DNA of 64,000 nt, from NCBI GenBank assembly GCA_029204225.1, contig CM055106.1, positions 46,485,180-46,549,179 of the forward strand, in the 5' to 3' direction. Below are positions 54,514 through 64,000 of the stretch, piece after piece. Made by a program: the position numbers and the translations under genes. A model generated the notes under the pieces. The model saw only the letters and a list, made by a program, of their open reading frames with translations. It searched no databases and was not told the origin of the DNA. The DNA comes from Diphasiastrum complanatum. Its lineage: Eukaryota > Streptophyta > Lycopodiopsida > Lycopodiales > Lycopodiaceae. The stretch's first letter is position 1, and each line of letters opens with the position of its first letter.

Positions 54514-54768
54514 TCAGGTAAAGAGAAATCCTCTGGTGGGTTGACCATACTTTTTGGACTCATAAATCCTTATGGCCTTTTCCAGTGTTTTGGATTTCCT
54601 AAGCAATTCAGCTCTCCTTTTTCCTGATGGATGTGTTGTTAGGTACTGAGCATATTCTGGCAGATTTTCTAGCTCACCAAGCTTCTCATAAAAAGAAGGC
54701 GCAACTCTAGGATCATATGCAGCTGCAGCCATTTTTAGCATCCCAATATTATCTGCCTCCATCTGCAT
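54514..54768 (-). CDS. C-terminal exon of a mitochondrial OMA1-like M48 metallopeptidase
   Basis: OMA1 is a zinc peptidase of the inner mitochondrial membrane that handles stress-linked protein processing (family knowledge). The exon reads MEADNIGMLKMAAAAYDPRV then a region ending YLTTHPSGKRRAELL and KSKTLEKAIRIYES. EADNIG holds the third zinc ligand (Glu of the M48 ExxxD region), and THPSGKRR is typical of plant members. A plausible branch point (TACTAAAT), pyrimidine stretch and acceptor (CTGGCTGAG or GATGCAG) lie just upstream on the minus strand, so the exon starts at 54768 or 54762 and ends at a TGA at 54514. The exon carrying HExxH was not found in the window. Long introns or a pseudogene fragment are both possible. 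Confidence 0.75.
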   Translation of the reverse strand: MQMEADNIGMLKMAAAAYDPRVAPSFYEKLGELENLPEYAQYLTTHPSGKRRAELLRKSKTLEKAIRIYESKKYGQPTRGFLFT

Positions 54769-54789
54769 CTCAGCCAGCAGGAAGCCAGA

Positions 54790-55349
54790 CATGAAAACTA
54801 TCATTTAGTACAAATGTAGCTTACCATTCTAAGACGTCTTTAGTAACGACTTGCACTTTGGTGGCTGAAACTATTTCCTGATTAGTTAGTATGAAGTTAA
54901 TGCTAATTGGGAACACTGTATTAATCTTTCACATATGCAGCCACAGCTGCAAAACAAAAAGTCTTTTCAAACAACAAAGTCCCATTGAGCAAAAGTATGA
55001 ATCTACTCACTGCCACATCTGATAGATCTCAAATTCATTTGAACTAGAAGATTGCTTTGGAATGTTATCATACTATTTCATTTGTTTATATCTATGTGCA
55101 CAATAGAAAAATTTCTTAAATTTTCCTTAATAAAATGGATATACATTCCTCAGTGGAGAGTCCTGTTCAAAAAAGCATACCTGCCCAGTAAACTGGCAAT
55201 TTAAAATAAAAACTTGACCTGACCTTATTAGTGACCCATCGACACTATTAAGACTTTCCATGAAGAGCACTGGTGGAAATTTTCTCATAGCACAGGTGAG
55301 CAATAATTTCTAAAAGAGATTGAACCACCGGTAAGTCACCGAAAAGATC

Positions 55350-55400
<51 letters not shown>

Positions 55401-55613
55401 AGAAGAAGAAGAAGAAGATTTATTAATGTCTTTTCCATGCCATAAGGCATAGAAGACCAAACAATACATCAAATAAGGTGAAACTTAGATGGATCAATGT
55501 TGTCCAGCAACTTAAGTAAAACCAACTAGCAACCTAAGAAGAGAATTTTTATAGCCAGGATTATATGGTACAAAGACAACTTACAAATTCATTTGATATA
55601 GATTAGCGGCTTT
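54790..55613. other. Intron-like or intergenic DNA with a GA/AGA microsatellite
   Basis: No further OMA1 exon was recognised. A (GA)n tract at about 55351-55396 runs into an (AGA)n tract to about 55419. Confidence 0.5.
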
Positions 55614-56504
55614 CTAGTTGTGATGGCTTCCTGTCTTGTCTTTTCTCATTCTTGCTCCTGAATGAGAGTAAGCTCTTCGTGCAAGTAAATTATGGTATTC
55701 AAATCCTCGATCTCTGCCCCAACACTTCACGATGGTGAGACATTGAGGTGAAGCGTATGACAAAAGTATCCAAACCCTTCTTAGGCCGCCAAGCAATTTC
55801 CATATCTTTGTTGTGATGTTGAAGACTCTTTTCCAAAAATTAGCCTCTCCAACTGCATCTTGGGAATTCAACAACTGCATCTTGGGAATTCAACATACCT
55901 CTAAGGCTTATGCTCTCGCAGACGGCTCTCAGTGAGTGTGGCTGAGATAAATGAAGGTGAAGGAGAAGGTGGAAGAATAGCATTAGCCGAACCTTTTAGT
56001 ACATCTACCCATGATTAGATGGCCGAATGATGTTGTTTTACCTGATTTTTGAGCTACTAGATTTTAACCGAAGTAGCTGCAACTTCTTTCTTAAGTTCTT
56101 TAATGGCTTCTGGAGGTGCATTTGAATAGCTAGGATCATAGATCCGTGAGAAGCAAGTCTTTCTTAATGGTTGTTAAGGTATTGGAATGAGTGTTCTTGA
56201 TCAACATGAATGATAGAGATTATGAAGGACGGAGGCAAAAATACTTTTGAAGTATAGACGGATTCAAAGGAAGAGCTGCGGTAAGTTCACTATTACCAAG
56301 AATAGGGTTTGCTGGGGAGATTGGAACTGCCACATGCATTGAAGAAGAAGGAGAAGGAGGCTCTAGTTGTGAGCAAAAGGCTGAAGCAATGCTGAAAACA
56401 AAAGATAGTTGAGGAGTAAATGGCGGAGCAGAAGACGTTGAGGCTGAAGTGATGGAGTTAGAAGATATTGGGGCAGGTGCACCACCCTTCCTTTTCCTGG
56501 CCAC
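55614..56504 (-). other. Two minus-strand open frames of unknown nature
   Basis: 56504-56220 encodes a Ser/Pro/Ala-rich frame starting MARKRKGGAPAPISS. 55880-55614 encodes a second frame ending RRAYSHSGARMRKDK. Neither matches a family that I recognise. A 24-base tandem repeat (CAACTGCATCTTGGGAATT) lies at about 55850-55895. They may be parts of one decayed gene or chance frames. Confidence 0.3.
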
Positions 56505-56567
56505 GGTTCACCTCAGAATATCTTCTCCAACCACTAATAGAATAGCAAATCCCTGCAAGGCCCAGGG

Positions 56568-56569
<2 letters not shown>

Positions 56570-56664
<95 letters not shown>
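56570..56664. repeat. (GA)n microsatellite
   Basis: This is an uninterrupted GA tract of about 95 bases. Arg-Glu and Ser-Leu frames across it are artefacts. Confidence 0.97.
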
Positions 56665-56665
<1 letters not shown>

Positions 56666-57284
56666 ACTTGAAATAAAATGGATTTATCTATTCTGCATGC
56701 CCACATTGCACAATACTAAAAATGGGAGGCACCAAGTAGCTCAACAATCCTACAAAAGCTCTCACATTAATAAAGTAAGAATTGATCACAAATTAAAGTA
56801 CTCTTTTGGAAAATTTGAAGAATATGCTATGAAGCATGAGTCGGTTTCATCATGCGACACACTCCTTAATGCTTCATCCAATCTAGTGCTCATGCTTCTT
56901 TATGGCCCTGAACTAGAAATGACAAATGGAATTTTAATGGGAATGAGAACTTCATGTAAACATTAGCTTGGACTAGTTAATTGAAGTTTACATAAAGATT
57001 TGGTTTTCATTTTTGCTTCTGATTAAGGCAAATGTATCTTGTTGTTGTTTTTCTCTTAAGCTTGGATTAGGCTTGCAAATAGTAGGCTTGGATTGAGCTT
57101 ACAAACAATAAGATTGAATGAATAAAAGTAAATGATGTTGTGTAACTAAATCAGCAGATATAATCATGCGAGTCCTCAAGGATGTGGTAAATGGATAGGC
57201 CAAATGTGCCCAACAGCCTAGACACCCATGCAAACTAAGATGAGTGATAGCCTTGCTCAAAAAGTGCTTTGAAAGAGATCAAAG
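56665..57284. other. Intergenic DNA, no gene recognised
   Basis: No supportable coding region was found. A short duplicated phrase (GCTTGGATTAGGCTTGCAAA and a diverged copy) occurs near 57060-57105. Confidence 0.4.
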
Positions 57285-57425
<141 letters not shown>

Positions 57426-57429
57426 GTAG

Positions 57430-57814
57430 TAGTAACCATGGGTATTTAGTTATTTAGGCCATCTTAAGTTTGTCTTAAGTTCAGTTGGACCCAGTTTTGG
57501 TCATGTACTGACTCGTGGATCCTTAGGGGTCTAATTTTGTTTAGGGACCCTATCTTGACTTTTGGGGGTGCCCTACATTTACTAAGTGGTTAACCTTAAG
57601 GTTTGGTGGCATTTGGTCACATCCAGGTAGAGTACTTAGATGCTCATTGTGTATTCCATTTTTACAGTTTGGCTAAGCATTGCTCTCCATTGCTCTTGTT
57701 GCTATTTTCTCTCTCTCTCTCTCTTAGAGTTGGGCGCCCAGCCTCTTCTCTCTTGTTTTCTGTGGAGATTGATTGATAACTAGATCTTGGTGACTTGACT
57801 CTTGCTTTCCTACA
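57430..57814 (+). repeat. Presumed 5' LTR of copia element H (left edge unclear)
   Basis: It ends CTTTCCTACA directly before a primer site. The left boundary is not resolved; it may lie near the CT microsatellite. It contains a short CT run (57708-57724). No second LTR was seen. Confidence 0.5.
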
Positions 57815-57827
57815 TGGTATCAGAGCT
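57815..57827 (+). promoter_or_regulatory. Primer binding site of element H
   Basis: TGGTATCAGAGCT, the initiator-methionine-tRNA type, lies 430 bases before the gag ATG. Confidence 0.8.
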
Positions 57828-58244
57828 ACCGGATCTGCAACAAGCTTGTTTGTTGGCGCCCTACCAGAAGAGGAGCTTCTTTGTTTTTTGTTGTGAAATT
57901 TCAGCATCTTGCTGATCTTTTCAAGTGAAGTTTGGATCAGCTTTTTTGTCTCTTTTCAGGTTGAAGGAGGGCGGCCATTAGAGCCCTATTGGAGAGTGTG
58001 TTGATTACACTATTTGGCTTCCTAATTGGGTTTCGGTGTAGGCTTCAATCGAAGCTAACCTGATTTTCAAGAGGCTGGTTTTTTTGTGCAAAAAGACAAC
58101 CATCTATCCATTATCTTGTGGGCACTTTGGTTGCAGATTGAAAGACATCTTGTGCTCCTACTTTCAGCTCTTTGTTTGCTGCAAATTTTTGAGTAGATTT
58201 GGTTATGGAAAGGCTCTCTTTCCTATCTACTATTGTTGGATGTA

Positions 58245-58685
58245 ATGGCTAAAGAATCGGAAGCTATCGGTTCTTTGTTTAGTGAAGATCGGTTGGATGG
58301 TACAAACTACTTGTTGTGGAGTTACATGATGAAGAATCTTCTCATAGCAAAAGGTCTATGGGATCTGGTCAATGGTGATGAGGAAAGGCCTCCGTCTTTG
58401 GCACCTGCTACACCTCATGGATTATCATCATCAACATCATCTTCTACATCTTCGGAAGAACAAAAGAAGTGGGATAAAAGGGATGCACAAGCACATTCTA
58501 TGGTTGCTCTTGCTGTGAAAAGATCTATCTTACCTCATATTAGGTCTTGTAAGACATCTAAAAGTGCGTGGGATATAATTTATACTATGTATAGAGTCAA
58601 AAATCCAACAAGAGTGGTGTATCTTAGAAATCAGTTTTCTTTGTTGAAGATGCAAAAAGGGGATCAAGTGACCAACCTCGGGTGA
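58245..58685 (+). pseudogene. Element H copia gag, truncated
   Basis: The first ATG in the frame that fits is 58245 (MAKESEAIGSLFSEDRLDGT). The following NYLLWSYMMKNLLIAKGLWD, AHSMVALAVKRSILPHI, SAWDIIYTMYRVKN and LRNQFSLLKMQ are typical of copia gag. It belongs to a different lineage from elements A to D. The frame ends at a TGA at 58683, where the rest of gag, zinc knuckle and pol are missing. Confidence 0.8.
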
Positions 58686-58839
58686 CAAAGCAGCCTCTTG
58701 GTTAGCTCTAAAGCTTCCAAGATTTGTTTGAATCAAATGCTCTCGAAATCCCACAGTTTGCCCTCTTGTCACTATTATTTCCTGTTGATCTTGTACTTTT
58801 TACCCTTCAACAACCAAACTGCATAATTGTCATGCACAA

Positions 58840-58926
58840 GATCCAATGGGGTTGGCTCAGTTGGTTAGCTTGGCATCCAAACTTTCTTTGGCTCCAAGTT
58901 CAACCCCAGCTTGGAAACCAAGATGC
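58840..58926 (+). mobile_element. Short tRNA-derived SINE or tRNA retropseudogene
   Basis: It contains GTTGGCTCAGTTGGTTAGC, a good polymerase III A box (58852-58864), and about 30 bases on, CAAGTTCAACCCC, a B-box-like element (58896-58906). Fourteen-base direct repeats ATTGTCATGCACAA flank it at 58826-58839 and 58927-58940, as expected for L1-type retroposition. It is only about 87 bases long with no clear A tail. Confidence 0.65.
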
Positions 58927-58940
58927 ATTGTCATGCACAA

Positions 58941-60040
58941 TAATGAAACAAGTGTCCCAACACTTTTCCACCTAGAACACGAGGTCCCAATTGTCATTGG
59001 GCCTGACATGCCAAGAAGGGTTTGAAAAATAGTACTAACACACACTTTGATGCCCTTTGGAGGTTAGCTCTATTGATTGACATTTGAAAGCGCAACCATA
59101 TGAAACAAAAAGAACATACATACAAGGATGTTTCTTTTTCTTCCAAGCTAGAAACATGGTTAGGAACACCAACAATCAATGGGTGATACCATCTTTGGCA
59201 ACAAAGGAAAATCCAAGTTCCTGACCTCTCCATTCAAGCCTAGACACTTAAATAAAATTAAGAAACTTCAAACAAATTTGCAATTGATTGACAACAACCA
59301 CTAAAACTATCTCAAACTAGCACTTGCTTCGCTACTTTGAGGCAATAAATATATGATTGTTCTTTTCATAAAAATGAATTTCAAAGGTTGCATGGAACCG
59401 TCTGTTGTAGAGGAGACACAATAGGTGATTGTTGTCTGACATCTTTTGACCTCTCTGTGTCCATTTTCCAACCATGAGACAAGGTTGATCCTTGTTTGTT
59501 TGATGCTAAGTATCAACAATGGTAGAATGTCGTAAAATAACACGAACTTAAGGCTCCTATATTGCTCTAGTCCACTTCAAGGTGGATGTGCTATACAAAA
59601 GTTTCAAACTGGGGCCTCAATTCCCCAACTGAACTAAACGACCCACTAAGTTTACTTCTTTGCCATTAAGGGCCCATAGTTCCCCATGCTTCCTACAGGA
59701 TAGCGAAAGGTGGTGAAGCACTTGATTATAGTTTATGTGCATCTTCATACCACTTGCAATCATTGGCAAAAAGTCTAGCTCTCTAGTTAAATCTGTAAAT
59801 CTGGATTGTTTAGATTCGGTTGAACTCAAGATTTCTTGATTTGGACATGCTAGAGGCTCATGTTGCAAAGTCCAAAAGTCTTTGATTCCAAGCATATAAT
59901 AGACTCCCTCAAACTTACACATCTTTCCCATTTTCGTTTAATTGAAGGCACCACAATCAGAGTTGCAAAAGGTTTGATGTTGGTATGTGTCAACCCCTCT
60001 CCATCTCTTTGGAGAACAAACCTGCCAAAAGAGATAGAGA
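58941..60040. other. Intergenic DNA with one unidentified minus-strand frame
   Basis: A minus-strand frame at 59931-59617 (MGKMCKFEGVYYMLGIKDFW to KEVNLVGRLVQLGN) reads protein-like but matches nothing I know. It is not long enough to exclude chance. Nothing else is supported. Confidence 0.3.
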
Positions 60041-60590
60041 GCATTGACACACACTATTAAAATGATGGCTATAAACTACAATGAAAGAGATCCCAGTGCG
60101 CCACCTGAAGGGATTACACACTGTATTTTCTATTAATAGCTTAAATGGTGACACTTATGGTTTTTCAATGCTGTCAACATACATGACAATTTAACTACTT
60201 TTATGATATGAATACAAAATGCCCAAGTACCTTCATGAGCAGTCTAGAAGTCGAGAGTGTCCTGGGCTTGAAGGTGCTATTGGTACTTCAAGTCAGCCTT
60301 CAACTCATATAGAGAGCGTTGACACACACTATTAGAATGATGGCTATAAACTACAATGAAAGAGATCCCAGTGCGCCACCTGAAGGGATTACACACTGTA
60401 TTTTCTATTAATAGCTTAAATGGTGACACTTATGGTTTTTCAATGCTGTCAACATACATGACAATTTAACTACTTTTATGATATGAATACAAAATGCCCA
60501 AGTACCTTCATGAGCAGTCTAGAAGTCGAGAGTGTCCTAGGCTTGAAGGTGCTATTGGTACTTCAAGTCAGCCTTCAACTCATATAGAGT
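60041..60590. repeat. Two tandem 275-bp repeats
   Basis: The unit starting GCATTGACACACACTATTA (60041) repeats at 60316 with only a few substitutions over 275 bases. No coding content was recognised. The very high identity points to a recent duplication. It lies just left of the G2 LTR cluster. Confidence 0.9.
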
Positions 60591-60598
60591 CGAAGTAC

Positions 60599-61407
60599 TA
60601 TTGGAGGGTTTGCGGATCCCAAGGCAACCGTAACCCTAGTTAATAAGTGGGAGGGATTTGGCACCCTGCGTGTGTAATTTCAACCCAAGATCTAATCAAT
60701 CTAGCGTCAAGGAGATGAAGTTAGTTGTCACGCGTAGGTTCGTTCCCATGAGAGCGATAGTATAGTTCAGATTTCAACATGAATGGAGGATTTAACACTT
60801 ACATCCATTAACACTAAGCATTAACACTACATCCATTAACCCTACTTCCATTAACCCTAAATCCACAACAATGATAAAAACTTACTCTTTCTTTCTCTCC
60901 CTTTCTCTTTGACAAAAAGCATAAAAAATAGCAATCCCAATAATGATCAAATCCAACAATTAGCAAAATCCAAAAAAAGCATGAGAAATGGAGGAAAAGA
61001 GAGGAAGAGCAAGGACATTCATCAATCCATTTCTAAAGAGAACCAATTTGCTTTATTGAAATGAGGAAATGAACATGAGGAGCAACTCGAGTTGGTCTCT
61101 TTTTATAGTAGAGAGGAGGACCTTGGCCTCTGAATCCTATTGGTCCAGTCTTGCCTCTCTTTTTATTCAAATTTAAAAAAGTGTGGGAACCATCAAAATT
61201 GGAGAGAAACCCAACTTTATTCACTAACTTGACATTTAGGCCCTACGACATTGAAAGTCCCGCAAAAAGGCCTAAAGTCCTTTTATTAACTTTTAACTCA
61301 TCAATCAAATAACTATGTGATCATTAGGTTGGACTTACACATGCAAGGTGCCAAATCCCTATCACTTATTAACTAGGGTAGTCTGTTGGAGGGTTTGCGG
61401 ATCCCAA
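60599..61407. repeat. G2 composite: LTR stub plus inverted LTR (module 1)
   Basis: It begins with about 90 bases of the LTR 5' end on the plus strand (TTGGAGGGTTTGCGGATCCC). It then continues as a nearly full LTR in reverse orientation (about 60690-61376), and ends with another ~26-base plus-strand LTR start (TGTTGGAGGGTTTGCGG). The reversed part matches 63400-64000 read backwards. Confidence 0.75.
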
Positions 61408-61576
61408 GTCCAACCCAATGATCACATAGTTATTTGATTGATCAGTTAAAAGATAATAGAAGGACTTTACTTTTAATGTCGCAGGGCCTAAATGTCCAGT
61501 TAGTGAATAAAGTTGCTTTCCCTCCAATTTTGATGGTTCCCACACTTTTTTAAATTTGAATAAAAAGAGAGGCAAT
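61152..61576. repeat. Large inverted repeat between opposed G2 LTR pieces
   Basis: The left arm 61152-61336 and right arm 61408-61576 are reverse complements with scattered differences, separated by about 70 bases. Both arms derive from the same LTR interval, carrying ATCACATAGTTATTTGATTG in opposite orientations. Confidence 0.8.
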
Positions 61577-61600
61577 CCATACGCCCAATTGGCCTATCAT

Positions 61601-62085
61601 CCATCAGCCTTACAGCTGGACCATTTCAGTGGACTTCCACTGTGCTTTACAAGCATATCAAAGAGAGTATGTCCACTCTCCAGATCCAACGGTGCAACAA
61701 TCGGCAATGTTTGCTAAAGATCTAACTTTGTTGGCGTCAGTGGCAACCAAATGGGACGATTGCCTCCCTCCTCTGGCATTTGATCCAAATAAGCCGATGG
61801 CCTCAGAGCAAATCAAAGATCAGCTGCCGGTTGCTTTTCTCTGCTTTCGTGTGGCTATGATGGGAGGCTCTTGGGAATCCCGCTTCACCTCATGGACAAC
61901 CTCCAAGTGGATTGCCGGAGCCCACCATTGTTTCATGCCCCACAATTTGGATTTCAATACTGCACGCCTCGACTTTATGGAGAAGGTGCAGTATCATTTA
62001 ATCAAGATTCGGCGCGAAGCCAATAAAAATCCCCAATTAGTGCATATTGTGTCATGGGACCACCACCAGTTTTGGTGGGGGATAT
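61601..62085 (+). pseudogene. G2 3'-terminal extra frame, copy 1
   Basis: The open frame reads VDFHCALQAYQREYVHSPDP, then FAKDLTLLASVATKWDDCLP, PLAFDPNKPMASEQIKDQLP, SWESRFTSWTTSKWIAG and DFMEKVQYHLIKIRREANK. It runs toward a purine tract (GGTGGGGGATA) directly before an LTR start at 62086. It is the C-terminal part of the same unknown protein type seen in G1 at 51739-52656. Its N-terminal part is absent, as sequence left of 61601 is LTR-derived. Confidence 0.7.
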
Positions 62086-62886
62086 TGTTGGAGGGTTTGC
62101 AGATCCCAAAGCAACCCTAACCCTAGTTAATAAGTGAGAGGGATTTGGCACCCTGCATGTGTAAGTTCAACCCAAGATCTAATCAATACAGCTAGTTGTC
62201 ACGCGTAGGTTCGTTCCCATGAGAGCGATAGTATAGTTCAGATTTCAACATGAATGGAGGATTTAACACTAACATCCATTAACACTAAGCATTGACACTA
62301 CATCCATTAACCCTACTTCCATTAACCCTAAATCCACAACAATGATAAAAACTTACTCTTTCTTTCTCTCCCTTTTTCTCTCACAAAAAGCATAAAAAAT
62401 AGCAATCCCAATAATGAACAAATCCAACAATTAGCAAAATCCAAAGAAAGCATGAGAAATGGAGGAAAAGAGAGGAAGAGCAAGGACATTCATCAATCCA
62501 TTTCTAAAGAGAACCAATCTGCTTTATTGAAATGAGGAAATGAACATGAGGAGCAACTCAAGTTGGTCCATTTTTATAGTAGAGAGGAGGACCCTGGCCT
62601 CTGAATCCTATTGATCCAGTCTTGCCTCTCCTTTTATTCAAATTTAAGAAGATGTGGGAACCATCAAAATTGGAGGGAAACCCAACTTTATTCACTAACT
62701 TGACATTTAGGCCCTGCGACATTAAAAGTCCCGCAAAAAGGCCTAAAGTCCTTTTATTAACTTTTATTTGATCAATCAAATAACTATGTGATCATTGAGT
62801 TGGACTTACACATGCAAGGTGCCAAATCCCTCTCACTTATTAACTAGGATTAGGGTTGTCTGTTGGAGGGTTTGTGGATCCCAAGT
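62086..62886. repeat. G2 composite: LTR stub plus inverted LTR (module 2)
   Basis: It has the same architecture as 60599-61407: a plus-strand LTR start, a reversed LTR (about 62170-62862), then a 26-base plus-strand LTR start. Modules 1 and 2 are therefore a tandem duplication of about 1.3-1.5 kb that includes the extra frame. Confidence 0.75.
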
Positions 62887-63325
62887 CCATCAGCCTTACA
62901 GCTGGACCATTTCAGTGGACTTCCATTGTGCTTTACAAGCATATCAGAGAGAGTATGTCCACTCTCCAGATCCAACGATGCGACAATCGGCAATGTTTGC
63001 TAAAGATCTAACTCTGTTGGCGTCAGTGGCAACCAAATGGGATGATTTCCTCCCTCCTTTGGCATTCGATCCAAATAAGCCGATGGCCTCAGAGCAAATC
63101 AAAGATCAGTTGTCGATTGCTCGTCTCTACTTTCGTATGGCTATGATGGGAGGCTCTTGGGAATCCCGCTTCACCTCATGGACAACCTCCAAGTGGATTG
63201 TCGGAGCCCACCTTTGTTTTCTGCCCCACAATTTGGATTTCAATATTGCACGCCTCGACTTTATGGAGAAGGTGCAGTATCATTTAATCAAGATTCGGCA
63301 TGAAGCCAATAAAAGTGCCCAATAA
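62887..63325 (+). pseudogene. G2 3'-terminal extra frame, copy 2
   Basis: It is closely similar to copy 1 over its full length (VHQPYSWTISVDFHCALQAY, FAKDLTLLASVATKWDDFLP, PLAFDPNKPMASEQIKDQLS). It ends ANKSAQ and TAA at 63323-63325, about 50 bases before the next LTR. A purine tract (GGTGGGGGATAC) precedes that LTR. It is N-terminally truncated like copy 1. Function is unknown. Confidence 0.7.
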
Positions 63326-63375
63326 CTGCATATTGCAGGTGTCGTGGGACCACCACCAGTTTTGGTGGGGGATAC

Positions 63376-64000
63376 TGTTGGAGGGTTTGCGGATCCAAGG
63401 ATACCCTAACCCTAGTTAATAAGTGAGAGAGATTTGGCACCCTGCGTGTGTAAGTCCAACCCAATGATCACATAGCTATTTGATTGATGAGTTAAAAGTT
63501 AATAAAAGGACTTTAGGCCTTTTTGCGTCAAGTTAGTGAATAAAGTTGGGTTTCCCTCCAATTTTGATGGTTCCCACACTTTTTTAAATTTGAATAAAAA
63601 GAGAGGCAAGACTGGACCAATAGGATTCAGAGGCCAAGGTCCTCCTCTCTACTATAAAAAGGGACCAACTCGAGTTGCTCCTCATGTTCATTTCCTCATT
63701 TCAATAAAGCAGATTGGTTCTCTTTAGAAATGGATTGATGAATGTCCTTGCTCTTCCTCTCTTTTCCTCCATTTCTCATGCTTTCTTTGGATATTGCTAA
63801 TTGTTGGATTTGATCATTATTGGGATTGCTATTTTTTATGCTTTTTGTCAGAGAGAAAGAGAGAGAAAGAAAGAGTAAGTTTCTATCATTGTTGTGGATT
63901 TAGGGTTAATGGAAGTAGGGTTAATGGATGTAGTGTTAATGCTTAGTGTTAATAGATGTTAGTGTTAGATCCTCCATTCATGTTGAAATCTGAACTATAC
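63376..64000 (+). repeat. G2 LTR in direct orientation, running off the window
   Basis: It starts TGTTGGAGGGTTTGCGG after a purine tract. A TATAAAAA box at 63653-63660 is a likely promoter. Near its visible end is a string of roughly 15-base units (GGTTAATGGAAGTA, GGTTAATGGATGTA and variants). Comparison with the reversed copies shows that the LTR continues past 64000. Confidence 0.8.
63653..63660 (+). promoter_or_regulatory. TATA box of the G2 LTR
   Basis: TATAAAAA occurs in CTACTATAAAAAGGGACC, a textbook plant TATA context, inside the direct LTR. The reversed copies keep it in the opposite orientation (near 61107 and 62577). Confidence 0.6.

Noticed and set aside
59617-59931. Minus-strand frame as a host gene
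   Set aside because: It is protein-like in places but has no recognised domain or splice context, so it is listed only as an unidentified frame.

Overview
This window looks like nuclear DNA of a land plant with a large, repeat-packed genome. The plant-specific signs are a VQ-motif gene (2956-4371) and a terminal exon resembling plant OMA1 peptidase (54514-54768). They sit among plant-type Ty1/copia, Ty3/gypsy and CACTA elements, in AT-rich intergenic DNA with long AT, GA and CT microsatellites. I cannot name the species. The VQ protein is long for the family, which hints at a non-flowering lineage, but that is weak inference. Host genes are sparse: one apparently complete intronless gene, one isolated exon, and a few unidentified exon-like pieces.

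Layout. 1-7.1 kb holds the VQ gene, two foldback repeats and a copia integrase scrap. 7.16-14.6 kb is a decayed CACTA (En/Spm, TNP2-like) transposase gene on the minus strand. It is split by element A (8986-13241), a copia-type element that keeps gag and protease but has no reverse transcriptase. 15.4-18.5 kb is low-complexity DNA: AT microsatellites, a cluster of GC-rich palindromes, an A-rich desert and a GGCTAAGGGCCAA-type minisatellite. 18.7-19.95 kb is a broken unidentified gene with internal peptide repeats. 20.15-21.5 kb is an LTR plus primer site (E) with a 540-bp inverted-repeat element just inside it.

23.95-53.5 kb is a nested stack. Its possible outer frame is an old gypsy element (G1) with LTRs at 23950 and 52770. 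Inside lie copia element D (26208-35383), itself split by a 4.5-kb two-gene DNA transposon that I cannot assign to a known superfamily (28658-33192); gypsy fragments; and a minus-strand tandem pair of copia derivatives, C1 and C2, that share one LTR. C1's left LTR holds element B (37045-43192), a near-complete young copia element with identical LTRs and an exact 5-bp target duplication. C2 carries an internal inversion of its integrase block.

53.5-60 kb has the OMA1 exon, microsatellites, the start of another copia element (H) and a short tRNA-like SINE with a 14-bp target duplication. 60-64 kb is a tandem and inverted cluster of a second gypsy LTR family (G2). It carries a 3'-terminal extra reading frame that is also present in G1.

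Element B encodes the copia set of gag, protease, integrase, reverse transcriptase and RNase H, broken by one frame change. A, C1 and D lack reverse transcriptase and would depend on a B-like partner. Their LTRs share a palindromic G-box-like motif, which may give them common regulation. All identifications come from reading motifs by eye; no database or alignment was run.
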